A stretch of DNA of 64,000 nucleotides from Paracentrotus lividus (taxonomy: Eukaryota > Echinodermata > Echinoidea > Camarodonta > Echinidae): positions 7,635,080-7,699,079 of the forward strand of contig CALNVZ010003432.1 in assembly GCA_940671915.1 (NCBI GenBank). The letters are read 5' to 3'. This document shows positions 36,601-47,444 of this stretch, piece after piece. The notes beneath the pieces were generated by a model. The model did no database searches and was not told the DNA's origin. It saw nothing but the letters and a program-made list of their open reading frames with translations. How positions within the stretch are numbered: position 1 is the first letter of the stretch; each line of letters starts with the position of its first letter. Made by a program: the position numbers and the translations under genes.

Positions 36601-39600
36601 TTGACTAAATCAGAGGCTATTTTCTTGTCTTGAATTTGATTTGATGTAAGAAAAACATTGTTGTTGTTGTTTTTGGTTTTTATGATTCTATCATTCATAA
36701 TATCATTTATAATATGAATATTTACGCCAATTTACATTGGTTTGTTCAAGAAAGAGCCACACTGAAATTTTGAATATGAATACATGTACTCATACATGTA
36801 CCTTGGGGTTGTCTGCATGCAACTGTATTTACTGAGGAAGCTATTATATTCAGCACAAAATAAATGGATTTATTTTAGTATAGAAGGGAGTGTTTAGCTA
36901 AATGCAGCTTTGTAAGAGTTTCCATAATTATATTTATGGTTGGATATTGTGGTATATTGTATATTTCCTTGCACTTAAGAAATGCAAGTAATAGGACAGG
37001 ATATTTCTGGTGCCATGGGCTTCAAAGATGCTTGGATCTACAATACATGCAGTAGTGGATCCATCCTTACGTCATACAATTGAAAGTATTAGCTCATGCC
37101 CAAACATAACAGGGCCGTTATATTCCCCCGACAATTGGACCTGCAAAATGTCTTATGCCAGAAAAAGTGGAGTGTTAACTACGTGGAAAAAAATATTGTA
37201 TTTGTTTGTTTATTCTCTTTCTACTAAAGCAATTGAAACTGCAGAAGCAAAGATCAAGAGATCGATTAAAGAATCCGCTAAGAAGAATCATATGGACGTT
37301 TGTAAAATTCTAGCCAAGGAGCTAATTCAGTCGAAGAAAGCCAAGAATCGTATCTACACTTCAAAGGCACATCTCAATTCAGTGGGTATGCAGATGAAAA
37401 ATCAAGTTGGTGAGTCTTCTTTAAATGGCTATTATCATGAATTTTTTTAGTAGGTCCTCGCAAAAATTTTCACTTAATGAAAACATGGTTTTGCAATATT
37501 ACAGTACCAACTGAAGTCGACATCACAGTTGATTGCAATCAAGTGCTCATCCAATTCAAATAGTGTACAACTAACTTGATTGATCGCATCTGTGATGTTG
37601 TACACGGTAGGTACTGAATGCTCACATGAATCCCCCCCCCCCCCCCCCCCCCCCCCCCCGAGTTCATTGTCACCAAATATATGCAAATATCTTCCATGTT
37701 TCTAGGTACTATTTATGAAATATGCTCTATGAAAATAAAGTAGATAACATAATCTAACCAAATTCATTAAAAAACATTGCTATTGTGGTAAAAATCTTAG
37801 TTATTTATTTTCCTACAAGGGGTACTTTTGAAATTAATCTTTTAACCTCAACTGGACATTTAGTCATAGTAAATAGTTGTAGTATAAAATATTTGCCAAC
37901 CAGTCACAATGCATATTAACCGTAAAAAGACTGGGGGCCATAATGGGCCCCCCTCAACATTTTCTGCGACCATTCTGCCGCGCAATTTTTTTTTATCACG
38001 CCGCTTGCTGACTTTATGCTTTCAATAAGTCTCACGCATCCTTTGAAATCAATTTCGTGAATATCGGTCATACCATTACGATGCTGCATGATTTTCAAAA
38101 ATTTCCGTCAGACCGAAAACAGCTCAAAAACGTGATTTTGTGTACAAAGCCAGTGCAAATGGAGTTTTCTCACCTTATCCATAAAGATATGATTATTTTC
38201 ACTTTCATTGGCTGAAATCAATTTACTTTAGCATTATTGTGCTTCAAAATGGTTCTTCAATGATTTTTGTGAAAAAAACCAAGAAAAGCAAAAGGTTGAA
38301 AAAGCAAAGAAATACATTAGAAATTCATACAAGAATTGTTTCCTAGTACAATTGTTAGGAATGCTATAAGGAATATTAATTGAAAAAATAGCATTCTAGG
38401 AGCTTTATTTTTTTCAATTAGAGTAAAAAGTACGATTTCATGCATAAATTAGCATTAGTATTAATTAATACATATAAAATAAATCAATATTATTTCGGAA
38501 AAATTAACAGCACAGTCTTGTAGATTACATAGCACACTACAAATTTTCCGCGAGGTCACGCGATCGACGGCCGAGATCTTTTTTTTTTTGGGGGGGGGGG
38601 CCATCATGGCCCCCTAGTTTTGACAGCTACCAAAACACCCCAGTCTTATTAGGGTTAAATACGCATTGTGATTGGTTGGCAAAAAAAAACTGAGGCAGAC
38701 ATTTTGATTTTTTTTTTTTATTGATTTTTTAAGTTATTATTTATTATTATTTTTTTTTAGAATTTCAGAATTTTCACCAAATGTTTCAAAACAAAAAGAT
38801 ATATTCTTGGATCAATCTCAAAATCATTAATGGGGAGGGGGGTCTCGGGGGCTATTTACTATAATAAACATTGCATGTTCGATTATGCAACATTACTCTT
38901 CCCCTCACTCACATTAGACTTGTGTCGATGTATGTATTATTTTTTGTGTGAATTATGTCACATTGACTGATTTTTAATGATTGAGTGAAAATAAATGAAC
39001 TTTAAAATTTGACCCCAACTGTATACAATTTTAAATGAGCATATCTGATCTTATCCATGAATCAGCTTTACTGAGAGTAAGCGGGGCATTGGAGAAGAGT
39101 ACAGCAGTTATGAAAGCCATGCAGTCCTTGGTCAGAGTGCCTGAGATACAAGCTACCATGATGGAACTCTCAAAAGAAATGATGAAGGTTAGTATGTACA
39201 TTTAAACTGATTATGAAGATGGCTGTTTTGGTCCATGAATCAAATTAGCATGCTTTTATAGTACACGTAATATGTAAATTGAAATATTGGGCCTTCTTGT
39301 AAATATGTACATGTTTACATAGACTATTTTCAAAAACTTGCAAAAAATGGATTTTGTACCTGTTACTGTTTGCAATTTACTCAATTATGCGTATGGAGTT
39401 TTCATATTACACATGAATTGCCAGATTAGATGGGCTTGGAATATGGCCCCTCGAAAAATGGATTACTTTTTTTTCTTATACACACTGTATAACAGGAGTG
39501 GACTGTATTATTTTTTAACTCCCTTGTTTCTTCTTCTTCTTCTTTCAGGCTGGTATCATAGAGGAGATGATGGATGATACGTTTGAATCATTAGATGATG

Positions 39601-40596
39601 TAGAAGAAGATGCTACTCAGGAGGAGATTGATAAGATCCTCTATGAAGTTACAGCAGGTAGGATACATGTGGAAGTTATATTTACTTGGTCTGACATCAG
39701 TTGATCCAATTCCCTGATTGTCTAAACAGGCGTGGATCCAAGATATCCGAATAGAATACATTTGTCGGGCCCAATTGTCTAGGGACAATAGCGGCTCTAT
39801 TATGTTTACGCATGGGCCCGATACTTTTATTGTGTGACGTCAGACTGCATCCTCTACTGGTCTAAATGTAATATAGGCTGAACCCATCAATCCATATTTT
39901 AAACAGAAGACTGAGTGTGGATAAACTGAATTTCATGCTAAGCTATTGTGCCATCCTTGAGTCTGAAGTTGACTGATGCATTGGACAGAAGGATCACACA
40001 ATAGCTTTGCATGAGCTTCAGTTTGTACAGACTAATTCTCCCTTGGTCTCACTTTGGTAGCCAAGGAAAGGTGAATGTGAAATAAGAGAGTGAAAAATCG
40101 TGTTGCCAATTATCATTCTTTTATTAATTTACCTATTATGAAAATATATAATTTGAATTAAAATTAACTGTAGCACCACCTGGCTATACACTGATTTATT
40201 GGTGTGAGCAATAATGGGAGGGGGGGGGGGGGGGGGGGGGAGGACTTCCAAAAGAAGAAGAAGAAAACAAAAAATGAAGCAAAAGACTTAGAGTAGTCAG
40301 TTCATGGATAACTTTTGTTGAGCATGCCCAAATACCCCAGTTACGGCCCCCAAAAAGTGACTTAACTATGAAAACGAATCAACGCATAAGGGATTGTGAA
40401 TATTCTAAGCCAATTTTCCCCCCTTTTTTCAAAACCATCTTACCTTGCAGGTGCCCTCTCCACAGCTCCAGAAGTCAGCGCTGAGCTCCCCGGACCAGCA
40501 GAGGGCGCTACAGCGGGTCCAGTGAGCGACGAAGAAGAGGAAGAAGGGGATGACTTACAGGCCATGCAGGCCAGACTAGAAGCCCTTAGAAGCTAG
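30691..40596 (+). CDS. CHMP3: CHMP3 / Vps24, ESCRT-III subunit
   Basis: Charged multivesicular body protein 3, a cytosolic ESCRT-III subunit that co-polymerises with CHMP2 on endosomal, midbody and nuclear membranes and recruits VPS4. Six coding exons: 30691-30735, 35832-35892, 37230-37409, 39066-39187, 39549-39657, 40451-40596. All introns are GT-AG and phases join exactly (0, 1, 1, 0, 1), giving 220 residues, near the family's usual 220-224. The start MGLFGK is the conserved N-terminal membrane motif. Basic helix 1-2 core (SIKESAKK..DVCKILAKE..SKKA..RIYTSKAHLNSV) is followed by MKAMQSLV..PEIQATM and the acidic AGIIEEMMDDTFESLDD segment. The C-terminus is an acidic linker (EEEEEGDD) and a MIM1-type helix LQAMQARLEALRS that should bind the VPS4 MIT domain. 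Introns are long (5.1 kb for intron 1) and full of repeats. It is convergent with UVSSA. Confidence 0.96.
31271..32066. mobile_element. Nested TIR element, TTAGAGTAAAG ends
   Basis: TTAGAGTAAAGAAAGTGCCCG at the left matches the complement of CGGGCACTTTACTCTAA at the right. The interior holds a GC-rich, exon-like block at 31737-31882. Confidence 0.65.
31737..31882 (+). other. Exon-like GC-rich island inside the TIR element
   Basis: 146 nt, far more GC-rich than its surroundings, preceded by TTTTTTTCTCTGCCCTAG (a strong acceptor) and followed by AAG|GTAGGT (a strong donor). One frame is open throughout for 48 codons (STGHSCRRGPELSAEHDVLP and on to SNLCNGKK). I recognise no family. In phase with CHMP3 exon 1 it would read a different frame that stops, so it is not an obvious CHMP3 exon. 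Confidence 0.4.
33354..33507. repeat. Dispersed repeat, inverted relative of 60838-60978
   Basis: The reverse complement matches 60838-60978 through CATACTACTTAAGCTGC, AACAGCATCTTTCCAATGAT and TCAATGTCCTTAGAC. One copy is in a CHMP3 intron, the other in a UVSSA intron. Class unknown. Confidence 0.65.
33735..34080. repeat. Near-perfect 346-bp palindrome
   Basis: Arms of about 160 bp pair with few mismatches, from TGATCGAACCTCAACCAGGC to its complement at 34080, around a spacer of roughly 20 bp near 33907. Each arm has TGACGTCA. Very likely a young foldback MITE. Sits in CHMP3 intron 1, so its transcript would be a long hairpin. Confidence 0.9.
35105..35192. repeat. Dispersed 85-bp repeat, copy 2
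   Basis: Partner of 29190-29280. Here it is followed by sequence with repeated GGGCA motifs (AGGGCAAGGCCA, AGGGCATC) up to about 35720, perhaps the rest of the same element. Confidence 0.65.
36182..36580. repeat. Diverged inverted repeat with TGATCAC motifs
   Basis: GTAAATTAATGTCATACC..GTGATCACTTAAGCATG at the left is approximately inverted at 36521-36580 (CAGTGATCACGGAAGGGCATG). An inner short hairpin pairs TGATCACCGAAGC with GCTTCAGTGATCA. An old MITE is likely. Confidence 0.4.
37502..37660. repeat. Foldback repeat followed by a 28-base C run
   Basis: CAGTACCAACTGAAGTCGAC..CATCACAG pairs approximately with CTGTGATG..GGTAGGTACTG at 37590-37616. Then comes an uninterrupted run of about 28 C (37632-37659) in CHMP3 intron 3. 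Confidence 0.65.
37893..38683. mobile_element. TIR element in CHMP3 intron 3
   Basis: TTTGCCAACCAGTCACAATG at the left and its near-complement ending CATTGTGATTGGTTGGCAAA at the right; arms continue about 65 bp through AAGACTGGGG and GGCCATAATGGGCC. Interior AT-rich, no transposase. Confidence 0.8.
39321..39393. mobile_element. Partial copy of the 5793-6036 MITE
   Basis: Matches one arm of that element (AAAAACTTGCAAAAAATGGA, TTTGTACC, CAATTTACTCAATTATGCG). In CHMP3 intron 4. Confidence 0.6.
39924..40023 (+). ncRNA. Pre-miRNA-like hairpin in CHMP3 intron 5
   Basis: Two 35-nt arms (AACTGAATTTCATGCTAAGC and on, against AAGCTCATGCAAAG-type complement) pair at 30 of 35 positions plus a G-U wobble, with small internal mismatches and a loop of about 30 nt. 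Length and mismatch pattern resemble a miRNA precursor on the sense strand of CHMP3. A short MITE would look the same, so the call is tentative. Confidence 0.25.
40220..40240. repeat. Poly(G) run in CHMP3 intron 5
   Basis: About 21 consecutive G, followed by an (AAG)n stretch. Confidence 0.9.
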
Positions 40597-42010
40597 AGGA
40601 TAGTGTTAACATTGAACTTGATAAAATGCAAGCCATATTTCCGACATTGTTAAGGGCACACATGGCTTATAGAGCAGGTCATTAAATTTTTGGGATATGG
40701 GAGTTGGTTGAGCTGCAACGTTCACTGTCAACTCTCTGCATTCAGCAAAAAAAACTTAGGCGGATCAGACCCAGGTTTGAATCTCAGTCACAACTTTCCC
40801 ATGGTGGTGACAAAGGTTGGACCGAGACGTAAATTATCATGTTTGGTTGATACAGGTCTGTCAAAATCCAATCAACCAACAAACTGTTGGATCCTTGTTC
40901 CCTTTGTGCCTCTTTGTTCTACTGCTTCAGTGACTGGCTTGCAATAAGGCTTGCTATGTAGCTTGCAAATATTGGTTGCTGCTATGTAAGATAAACCTCG
41001 GGCAAGCTGGCTGTTGAAGACATTTGTAAGTACATGCCATCATCACTTGAGCTCTTGGATACTGGGCCTGAGTGGTATCTGTTTACACCTTGATGGTTTT
41101 GCTGCTTTTGGAGTAATCGTCCGCTGTAAGAGAACAGGAATTGATACAGTCCCTGTTGAGCGATCAAGATTAGATTATATTGGTAGATCCAAATTGAATG
41201 TGAATTCATGAGGCAAAGTGGGTTTGCTCTCTTTTAAGTATGGAGAATGTTTGTTTTTAACTGGAATCAGATTATAATTGATGGACACCTCATTTGGAGC
41301 TACATGTACAAGAAGATCTTTGACTATCATCATGGTTAAACATCTATTTTCATTATACCATAGGCTATTGGCGCATTCAGACATACGAATAGTCATATGG
41401 CAGTTCCATTAAATTGACACTGCCCTGAAGCCTAGGTAAAAAAAAAAAAAAAAAAATCGCTAAGGGGGTAGTCAATGTTGAATTTTGGATTAGGAAACAG
41501 GATAGGTTGAGCAGGCTGACACATGTTTGTTTCAAAAGCATTGTGTACATGTAGATAAACTGGTAAACCCATATAGGCTTCTTCATGGGCTCTTTGAATT
41601 GAAACAAAACTGAACCTCATGCAACGGCACACTTGCAGAGCACCTGTGAAGAAGGCTATAGTGCCTTTCACATGATGATGGTGTGACCCTAAGTAATTTT
41701 ACTTGTAAAAGAGCTAGATTTATTTATTTTCTTGTAAGAATTACTGTCATATTATTCCAAAAGAATAGGTACATGTACATGTATACCGAAATCACACAAA
41801 AATGTTGAGGAAGAAAATTGTCATTTTAGGAAGAAAAGATGCCTGTGTCATTCCAACATTGGAAAACAAATGTGTCGTCTGTGCACTAATAATAAGGCTT
41901 TTTGTTTATTCTTTTGCATCAACATTTACTCCCAGGGTACAAAAATGATATTTGCAATGTGTTTTGTTCTCACTGAGTTGTACTTAATCTCACAAATTCT
42001 GTAATAAATA
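40597..42010 (+). other. CHMP3 3' UTR and flank
   Basis: Non-coding sequence after the CHMP3 stop. An AATAAA at 42003-42008 is one poly(A) signal candidate, just before a MITE; earlier weak hexamers cannot be excluded. Short ORFs here have no recognisable content. Confidence 0.4.
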
Positions 42011-42624
42011 TACAGTGCATTCCAGAATAAAGTAAACCCAAATTTGTGCTCATCTAACTCAAAATGTATAATTGCTATGACCTTTTTTTTTTCATATTAA
42101 AAAGTAACTCATACCATGTCTGTTGACACCAGAATTATATCTTTATCATCATGAATGACTGAGCACCTATGCTTTTAGAAACCTGCGTAAAAATCATCTT
42201 GTACCAACTTTGAGAAAAGGCAACCAATGACTTCCCGATCATTCACAAGGGACAAAAGTTTTGTCATGGACTATTAAAATAAATGGGTTGTTTTTTACTA
42301 AAACTTAGTACATTGTACAAAACAATTTTTGACAAAGGTTTTTTAATGCCCATGGCCAATATTCACAAAACCTTCATAGGCCTACATGTAGTTATCACCT
42401 AACTGTGTACTTTTCCTATGTAATTAGTTGACAACTAGCTTTAGTAAGGTTTCATTAATATATGGGCCTTGGTGCTTAGTCATCCATGGCAGCACAGATA
42501 TGAATTCTGTATAACTGGATAGAATATGAGTTACTCTTTTAATGATATAAACAAAGAATTATATTATATTGTCTTAATACGAGGCTATCAAAGTTGGGTT
42601 TACACTTTTCTGGCATGCACTGTA
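42011..42624. mobile_element. TIR element, TACAGTGCATTCCAGAA ends
   Basis: TACAGTGCATTCCAGAATAA at the left and the counterpart ending CTGGCATGCACTGTA at the right, about 30 bp of inverted repeat continuing into GTAAACCCAA. A second small element is inserted at 42354-42468. Confidence 0.75.
42354..42468. mobile_element. Small MITE nested in the 42011-42624 element
   Basis: Ends GGCCAATATTCACAAAACC and a GGTTTCATTAATATATGGGCC counterpart. Shares an interior (CCTAACTGTGTAC, CTATGTAATTA, TTGACAACTAGCTTTAGT) with 60434-60546, so the family is multi-copy. Confidence 0.7.
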
Positions 42625-43264
42625 TTGTCTGTTGACATCCAGAAAGGCATTTACTCTGTGTATTAGTAATTATAATTTACTACCTCTTGGTTCCAACCAA
42701 ATGATACTTGATGAATGAGTGCTTGTTTCTGTGGTTCCTATTCCCCCCATTATGATCGGTTTTGTATTTTTAATCATTGCAAAATTTGAGGTAAAAGCTT
42801 ACTTTATTGTATTTTGATATTCTGAAATAACCCTTCACGACTTATATTTGATTGGTGACCAAGCTCTGAATCAAACACAAGAAAAGCAAATAGTTTATTT
42901 TCAAGTTGGAAATTGTAGACGAGGAGATATTTAGTGCTCATTTGCACTAAATTGCAATTTTATAGGCTCATAAAAGTTACTAGCTGTTAAATTTGTGCAC
43001 CAAGTGTTGTATCATTGTTATCAATGAACATATGCTCAGAAATAATTACATTGCCATTTTTATGGCTGCTTCAGAAATATAGCAAGTTTGTATGTGTGAG
43101 CACACACTAATATTGCACAGCGCCCTTTTAATGTATACGACAGTATTTGAAGAAATGATAAACCAACTCATTTTTAGTTTTCTATTATCACATGAAAATA
43201 TTTGTGAGAAAATATTAATAATTACTTGTAAGGGGTTCGAGTTATATTCTCTTCTCAATACATA

Positions 43265-43679
43265 TACAGTCTGTGTAAAAAAAAAAATGGTAGTCGGGGA
43301 AAAAATAATTTAGGTGTGGAATCTTTTCAAATAATACGTGTATGTGGTACCTAATTAAAGCCAAAAGATTTTCCTTTGCTGATGCACTTTGTTCTGTATA
43401 ATTTGCTTTTGTAAAACAAAATTTATGCTAAATTTTGTGCGACAAGGAACAAATCAAAATTACGCTCTTCTATTGTTCTGGAGCGCTGAATTCATGGCCA
43501 TTATGCGAAACCTACACAAAGGCATGGGACGTCGTGCGAAAAATGGATTTTTCTTGATTGTAGAAAACTGGTCATATCTCAAAAATTACAGCCCCAAATG
43601 TGATGAATCTGTTGTGATTAATCTTCATACTTTAAAAAAATGTTTTCCACTTGTACCATTTTGTTTGACACAGACTGTA
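43265..43679. mobile_element. ACAGTCTGTGTC family MITE (copy 2)
   Basis: Reverse-oriented relative of 14551-15000: TACAGTCTGTG and GACACAGACTGTA ends, TA-flanked. The ORF crossing it is not a gene. Confidence 0.8.
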
Positions 43680-44344
43680 TACGTGTTTATTCCAAGACCA
43701 CCTAAGTTTTTAAAATATTTATCCAATCTCTTTCTCTCCCCCTCCTTTTTTATTAAGAACTTGGATCCATTTGTGTGAAGTTAGTTACACCATTTTTGTG
43801 CATTCAAATACAGAAAAATAATATACTCACTTATTGGATTGTATATTTCTGAATGATCTATTCATATTGCTTGTACATCATTGTAATGTTAATGATGTTC
43901 TTAAATATTTGTACATGTACATCAATTTTATTTAAAGTTGTAGGTAGTGCAATTTATGGAGTTTGGAATTTTAAGAGTATATATTCACATACATGTATTT
44001 ACATTTTTTGTTCAAGTGGTTGAAACCCTGAACTGGAGGTTCATCAGTTATGTATTTGAGTTCTTTTTTGAAAAGACAAGAGGGATCTCACCCTAAAAAT
44101 AATGTAGTTTTAAAACAGCAGAAAAATGAGGAATACACTCGTGAAAGTCTACTTCAGAAGTAATATTAGATATCAAGATATATCAGTCTTTCAATTTAAT
44201 AGAAATGCATTTTTCATTATTATTTAGAGATTTGGTAATCCTGGACATTGTGTATTGTTGTGAAATTTGACACAGCTTTATAGTCAAACTCCTTCCTTCC
44301 CATTGAATTATTCTTTCTATGGGGTGTATCAGAAGAAAGGGAAG

Positions 44345-44815
44345 CCAGGTTTGGTCATCATTAATTTCAAAATTGTGATTATACGAATTTATATCACTGG
44401 AAACTGCAACCCATTACCATTTTAATGATACCTCTCTCAGTTCACCAATGTCATGCATCGCTGAACCCCATTGTTTTGAAAATGTCTCGCAAAATTGTGT
44501 TTGATGCGCTGTCATGCTTCTTATATTATCCACGGTCAACTGAAGGTTCTTTGGGCTGTCATGAGCTGTAATATGATGAAATTATCTGGATGGTAAGCTT
44601 GATGGACTAAATAAGCAGGCATTTCTAACCCATTTATCAAAACCATTTGCTTTACTTAGAATTGCCGTTCATGTTTAGGCACATTTAAACAACTCGTGTC
44701 AGTGAGTGTGAAAGTGAACCACTCACAATTTTAGGAGACTTTTTGAGAACAATAGGATTCAGTGATGGTGAGCTGAAAAAGGTATCATTAGAATGGTAAT
44801 GATGATCAAACTTGG
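44345..44815. mobile_element. Foldback element between CHMP3 and UVSSA
   Basis: CCAGGTTTGGTCATCATTA at the left pairs with TAATGATGATCAAACTTGG at the right. Arms run about 160 bp through CCATTTTAATGATACCT and CATTGTTTTGAAAATGTCTC-like blocks; diverged. Confidence 0.7.
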
Positions 44816-45220
44816 GTTCATATAAGTATAATTGCAACTTGCAAGTTTTGTGTATTTGACTTGCTCTCAAATAAGGAGAGTTACTAATTAAAAAAATAAG
44901 CAGATATTTTAGAAAGTGTCATTGATGACTAATTGTCTTATGAATAACATAGTCATGTATGAAACACATTTTTATATGAATAAAACATGGAATGACCTAT
45001 TGTTGCTTTGTAAATAAAATTATAGATAACTTGTCAAATGTATACTTGTTTAAATGTGATTTTTTTTATTTTTTATTTTATTGCATTCATTTTAAAAGTA
45101 AACTTGCATATAATATATTTTCTAAGCTGTATATGGCACTAAAGGACATTGTGACCCTACATGTACATTGTATAAATATGGCCTCTTTCTTGATTCATGA
45201 AAGGTCAAAATATCCATATA

Positions 45221-45876
45221 TACCGTGTGCAATAAGTATTGTAACCCCTTACATAGAATATACAAAAATGCAGTATAAATCATCATTTGACTGAATTTTG
45301 TTGGTATAAATAAAATATTTTGACTTATTATATATCAGTTAACATTAATATTAACTAACATAGCAATTTAACGGAAATAGTTTCCCCCTGGGGGTCAATG
45401 ACGCTGGACCCACGATCTCGTCAATTTTTCTAAGCTAAACCCAGTAAAAACGGCCTAACTGATCGATGTTTATTCTTAACCCTATCTCTCCGGACCTTGC
45501 AACAGTGTTAAACCCATCTTTTCGACCTGCCAAGCAGACTTGCTATCTCCTTGTTCGTTTCCCTTCTTTTCTCCAAGTTTTAGCTACAGTCCTTTCGCTC
45601 TCAATACTTTCCTTCTTCCTCATGTTGTTATTGTCCACCATTTTTCAATGTCTGCAAGGAGGTTCAAGATCTCTAAATTCATGCATGAAAGTTCAAACCA
45701 GCATTGCTCTACTTATACACATCACACAAAGTTCATCTATACATCATACAAAAGGTAATTTCAACAGCTAAGTTGGTATATTTGTTTGAAAGCCAAAATC
45801 ATTACTCCCCTAAGTAATAAGTTCAATACAAGCATGATGAAGGGGGTGACAATACATGTACTTATTGCACACGGTA
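45221..45876. mobile_element. TIR element, TACCGTGTGCAATAAGTA ends
   Basis: TACCGTGTGCAATAAGTATT at the left and TACTTATTGCACACGGTA at the right are inverted repeats that extend through a GTAACCCC/GGGGTGAC block. No transposase in the interior. Confidence 0.75.
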
Positions 45877-47444
45877 TACTATAATCATGTATATTAACCC
45901 TATGGCGAAATAAAAATTAATCAGGGTTAGCAAAAATTAAATGAGGAGTTAACTAAATGAAAAAATACATACATACAAATTAAATAAAGAATTTTTGACT
46001 ATTTGTATAAGGTAAATTTTATTATTTTCATTGAAAAATATAAAATATACATTATTCTCTTCAAGTAGAAAATGAACTTTTTCCATCAAAATCAAATTCT
46101 TAAAAAATAAGAATGAATAAATATAATTACATATCATATTTATCAACATTAACTATTAACAATCCACTGCTATTATAACAAAATTTGCCAGGTCAAAATT
46201 TCAAATGTAATTATGTGTACCAATTTGTTGAGTATAAAAAAATTTTGTTTGAAGAAGGTAACCGGTCCAAAGAGTCTCATTATAACTGGGGTGCACTGAA
46301 CTTAAAATGATGACATTTATTACAGAGAATTTATAAACATTTATGTAGCTGGTATTATAGATTGCACTTTGTTAAAAAAAACAAAACAACATGAATCCTA
46401 CTTTTTATTATTACAAGAATTTCACAAATATATATTTTGAATAGAATATTGTCAATATTATTCTTATATCAAAAGTTTTTTTGTTTTTTTTTCTTGAGGA
46501 AGTACATCTGTGAAATGTCCACAAGAAATATGCTCTTTTATAACTCCAAATCTTCAAAACTGGGGCATAGTTTAGGCAAAATTTGAATTGACCATAAGAT
46601 TTCCACATAGTCATTATAAAACTGCATGTCAAATATAAATCTGTAATTCGTTTAGCAATAACTACAATAGATTAATGAGTTTTGTATATTTTATATTACT
46701 GTATCAGGGTAGCGTTTCACCTGGTGATCAGTTCTTGAGCTAAATGATCTACCAAAAGAAATGTGTAATTAGCTCAATAATCCAGTCTCTTTATGACTAT
46801 GCATTTTTTTCCCCCAGAAAATTGAATATGTTGCTATATTTCATTACTACATTGTACCTAGTGTGTTGACAACCATTTTATTTTGGAAATGTACGGGTCT
46901 GGTATATAAATTTACTGCTCAGTCTCGGGGCTGAAAAGGGACATGTCTACCCTTTCAGAAAATACAAATCATTATGAACAAAATATGACAACGTAATAAA
47001 GACTTACAAAATAGAAAAATGCACAAATTTTGAGCTAGGTTGCAATACTTATTTGCTGGTAAGGGTATAACACAAAGGCTAAGTTAAAAATTGAATAGAT
47101 TTCTTGTTAACACTATTTTTGAGAAAGTCAAGATAGAATGACATACTTGTACATACTGCCAAACCTACAATGTATAACCGAGCTGTAGTCTAGATATGGG
47201 TAAAATTATCAAAACTACATGTATGAATTCAAAAAGAACAATTTCGTAAGAACATAAAAGAGTGCATCTGAGTGAGACGATGTGAAAATTACCATATCCT
47301 GTCATTTCATAAAATCACATTCAATTATATGAAAAAAAACCCAAATTAATGAAACGCATGAAGTGCAAGTTTGGAGCTTCAATTAAAATAAAAATGTATT
47401 TCAGTGCTTAAATTTCTAAACTGCTCAAGGATCCCTGCAAGAAA
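45877..47444. other. UVSSA 3' flank
   Basis: Includes whatever 3' UTR UVSSA has (minus strand). A minus-strand AATAAA lies near 46316-46321 but is over 1 kb from the stop. The 46920-47075 segment is a relative of the 15240-15420 repeat. Confidence 0.4.

Noticed and set aside
43389-43778. 129-codon ORF between CHMP3 and UVSSA
   Set aside because: Most of it lies within a MITE whose relative at 14551-15000 does not keep the frame.
45466-45771. 101-codon ORF with hydrophobic stretches
   Set aside because: Lies inside a TIR-bounded element and has no recognisable domain or splice context.
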